A stretch of 64,000 nucleotides of DNA from Balneolaceae bacterium (GTDB lineage Bacteria > Bacteroidota > Rhodothermia > Balneolales > Balneolaceae), in contig CP030887.1 in assembly GCA_006969905.1 (NCBI GenBank), positions 1,656,001 to 1,720,000 of the forward strand, in the 5' to 3' direction. Under the pieces are notes generated by a model, which saw only the letters and a program-made list of their open reading frames with translations, did no database searches and had not been told where the DNA came from. The number at the start of each line of letters is the position of its first letter. The first letter of the stretch is position 1. Below are positions 62,088 through 64,000 of this stretch, piece after piece. The translations under genes were made by a program, and so were the position numbers.

Positions 62088-63125
62088 ATGAAAGTAAAAA
62101 TCAAACTTATTAGTCTTTCAATGCTATCATTAATTGGAACAGTAATGCCAGGCAGAGTTTGGGCACAAAATGTTTCAAAAACAGGGACTACTGCTGCTGA
62201 GTTTCTTCAAATAGGAGTGGGAGGAAGAGCCAACGGAATGGGTAGTGCTTTTGTAGCTGTCTCTGACGATGCTTCCGCATTGTATTGGAATCCTGCCGGG
62301 ATTGCTTCCATTGAAAAAAACGAGATCACTTCAACGCATAGCGAATGGATTGTTGGATTAGATTTTAATCATGTAGGAGCAGTTTTCAATTTCGAGAAAA
62401 TAGGGAAGGTAGGCTTTGCCCTTACCATGTTGAGTGTTCCCGAGATGCTTGTACGAACCGAAGAATTCCAGGATGGAACCGGAGAGACATTTGATGCCGC
62501 TGATATTGCATTTGGTATTACCTACGCTTCCAGCGTGGGGGAAAGGTTTAGTGTTGGTGGCACCGTAAAATTCATTCAACAGAGAATCTGGCATACAAAA
62601 GCCAGGGCAATTGCTGTAGATTTGGGCACCAAATACAAAACAGATTTTTTGGGAGGTATGGTTATTGGAGCTACTATTTATAATTTTGGGAGTGATCTGA
62701 CAATGCAGGGGCGCGATTTACGAACTTTTGTTGATCCTGATCCTGTTAGTGAAGGAAATAATGATCGGGTTCCCGTCAATTTTGAGACTGACTCATGGAG
62801 CCTGCCTCTTAATTTCCAGTTTGGAGTAGCATTTGAGCCATTAAAAACTCCAATGCATAATATCCTGATAGCTATCGATGCTTTGCATCCAAGTTCGAAT
62901 TACGAAAGTGTGAATATTGGAGGAGAATATGGGTTTCAGGAAAGGGTATTTTTGAGAGGAGGATATGAAGCTATTTTTCTTGAGGATGTTGAGGCAGGGC
63001 TAAATGCAGGTTTAGGAGTACATCAAAAATTATCCAACGGTTTACTGGCCAAACTGAGCTATGGATATAAGTCTATGGGCAGACTGGGTAATGTCCACAC
63101 TCTAACTTTAGAAATGGGCTTTTGA
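62088..63125 (+). CDS. PorV/PorQ-like outer membrane protein
   Basis: 345 residues. Signal peptide, then the PorV N-terminus TGTTAAEFLQIGVGGRANG, SAFVAVSDDASALYWNPAGIA and barrel strands (VGFALTMLSVPEMLVRTEEF) up to the terminal LGNVHTLTLEMGF. PorV shuttles T9SS substrates to the attachment complex; this locus-specific copy is probably dedicated to the secreted proteins encoded next to it. The spacing to the preceding gene is 8 bp. Confidence 0.85.
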   Translation: MKVKIKLISLSMLSLIGTVMPGRVWAQNVSKTGTTAAEFLQIGVGGRANGMGSAFVAVSDDASALYWNPAGIASIEKNEITSTHSEWIVGLDFNHVGAVFNFEKIGKVGFALTMLSVPEMLVRTEEFQDGTGETFDAADIAFGITYASSVGERFSVGGTVKFIQQRIWHTKARAIAVDLGTKYKTDFLGGMVIGATIYNFGSDLTMQGRDLRTFVDPDPVSEGNNDRVPVNFETDSWSLPLNFQFGVAFEPLKTPMHNILIAIDALHPSSNYESVNIGGEYGFQERVFLRGGYEAIFLEDVEAGLNAGLGVHQKLSNGLLAKLSYGYKSMGRLGNVHTLTLEMGF

Positions 63126-64000
63126 TTGCAAGATTGTAAAAAAAATAGCATCCGCATTCGTATACAAAAGCCAGGTTTTCTTTGGTTGCTGGTAGGATGT
63201 CTTGCTCTGATGATTGGGTGTGCTAACGGAGAAGAGGAGAGGGTAGAGTCAGAACAACATCTAAAAACTATTACCTACTGGTCATCCCCAAACCCCCAGG
63301 AGTATGAATTAGCTAAGCAATTAGTAGAAGAATGGAATACGCAACAAAATGGGGTGCGAGTAAAACTGCAAGCTCTGCCAGCAGGCCAATCCAGTGAAGA
63401 AGTACTTCTTTCGGCAATGGTAGCCGGTACAACCCCTGATGTTTGTTCTAATATCTGGCCGGGCATCACTAACGATTTTATTCGTGCAAATGGGCTATAC
63501 GCGTTGGACTCATTTGAAGATTACGAGCAAGTAATGGGTGAACGGGTTCCTGAAGATATTCTTGAAAGTGTAAAGGCCAAAGATGGTCATACCTATCAGG
63601 TACCCTGGAAAACTAACCCGATTATGGCTCAATACAACACAAAAATATTTAGAGATGCGGGTATAGATGAGTTTCCTGAAACATATTCTGAATTTCTTGA
63701 GGCTGCATCAAAAATTACGAAAGATACTGATGGGGATGGAAGGGTAGATCAATGGATGGGCTACCGGGATATTCGTCCCATTTGGTGGCAACGTTACTAT
63801 GATTATTACACAAGCTATATCACTGCATCCGGCGGTAAGACACTGTTCTCCCAGGGGGAATTGAACATAGATGAACAAGCATCTAATGAAGTATTCCGGT
63901 TTTATCAACAAATGTATGAAAACGGGTACTTTCCTCAATCCACTATGCAAGGCAATGCATTTTTATATAACAGAATAGCAGTTGAATTTACGGGCCCCTG
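63126..64000 (+). CDS. Sugar ABC transporter solute-binding lipoprotein (3' end outside window)
   Basis: 291 complete codons from a TTG directly after the PorV stop (other starts are possible). Lipobox LALMIGC gives a lipoprotein; then TYWSSPNPQEYELAKQLVEE, a type I periplasmic-binding-like domain (VSAMVAGTTPDVCSNIWPGI; VPWKTNPIMAQYNTKIFRDAGI) and TKDTDGDGRVDQW. Resembles carbohydrate-binding proteins of MalE/UgpB class. Fits the MsmX/UgpC ATPase at 49888. Permeases are expected downstream. Confidence 0.85.
   Translation, partial: MQDCKKNSIRIRIQKPGFLWLLVGCLALMIGCANGEEERVESEQHLKTITYWSSPNPQEYELAKQLVEEWNTQQNGVRVKLQALPAGQSSEEVLLSAMVAGTTPDVCSNIWPGITNDFIRANGLYALDSFEDYEQVMGERVPEDILESVKAKDGHTYQVPWKTNPIMAQYNTKIFRDAGIDEFPETYSEFLEAASKITKDTDGDGRVDQWMGYRDIRPIWWQRYYDYYTSYITASGGKTLFSQGELNIDEQASNEVFRFYQQMYENGYFPQSTMQGNAFLYNRIAVEFTGP

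Overview
The window looks like a chromosome segment of a marine Bacteroidota-like bacterium, most likely Balneolota/Balneolales (Balneola/Gracilimonas type). I infer this from type IX secretion (T9SS) C-terminal sorting domains, PorV-like barrels, a CarboxypepD-type TonB receptor, propeller/HisKA_2 histidine kinases, DUF3667 and DUF5690 proteins, BlaI/M56 pairs, several GTG/TTG starts and moderately low GC. No rRNA, CRISPR array, integrase or transposase was found.

Layout. 1-8351: end of a histidine kinase, an AlkD-like DNA glycosylase, a DUF3667 membrane protein, a secreted propeller-amidohydrolase and a large propeller sensor kinase. 8363-20745 (minus strand): a phenylacetate degradation operon running paaA-B-C-D-G, DUF4260, paaH, paaI, paaJ, paaY, two paralogous unknown genes, paaZ and a crotonase gene. 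20916-29659 (plus): a DUF305 lipoprotein with an LVIVD protein, an M24 peptidase, a small barrel, a TPR/HTH regulator and a TPR protein. 29726-36893: a thioesterase and a beta-oxidation operon (acyl-CoA ligase, FadN-like, thiolase, dienoyl-CoA reductase). 36898-49626: housekeeping and signalling genes (PspC, M56/BlaI, photolyase, RarA, two-component genes, MFS). 49888-64000: a carbohydrate uptake locus (MsmX/UgpC-type ATPase, Gfo/Idh dehydrogenase, LacI regulator, T9SS protein with a duplicated half, TonB receptor, large T9SS protein, PorV-like protein, sugar-binding lipoprotein running off the end).

The most unusual signal is a repeated module in the two catabolic operons. Four small S23/Avd-type four-helix-bundle genes sit in gene-gene junctions, always codirectional with the operon, and each is bracketed by an inverted pair of short arrays with 7-nt (once 8-nt) periodicity. 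The unit is roughly NAG followed by four bases, with a locus-specific flavour (TAG, GAG or CAG). Two further junctions (paaI/paaH and paaD/paaC) carry the same inverted arrays with no gene between them. The arrays overlap stop and start codons of neighbouring genes and in one case encode the N-terminus of PaaZ. This resembles the inverted-repeat plus four-helix-ORF layout of 23S rRNA intervening sequences, but placed between protein genes.

A second structural signal is a truncated class II tRNA 3' end (about 49840-49889) with its terminator, lying against the end of the carbohydrate locus. Its orientation implies that the DNA to the right (49890 to beyond 64000) is an island integrated at a tRNA gene. 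Within it, a 1,072-bp stretch of one secreted-protein gene is repeated in frame with no difference that I could see.
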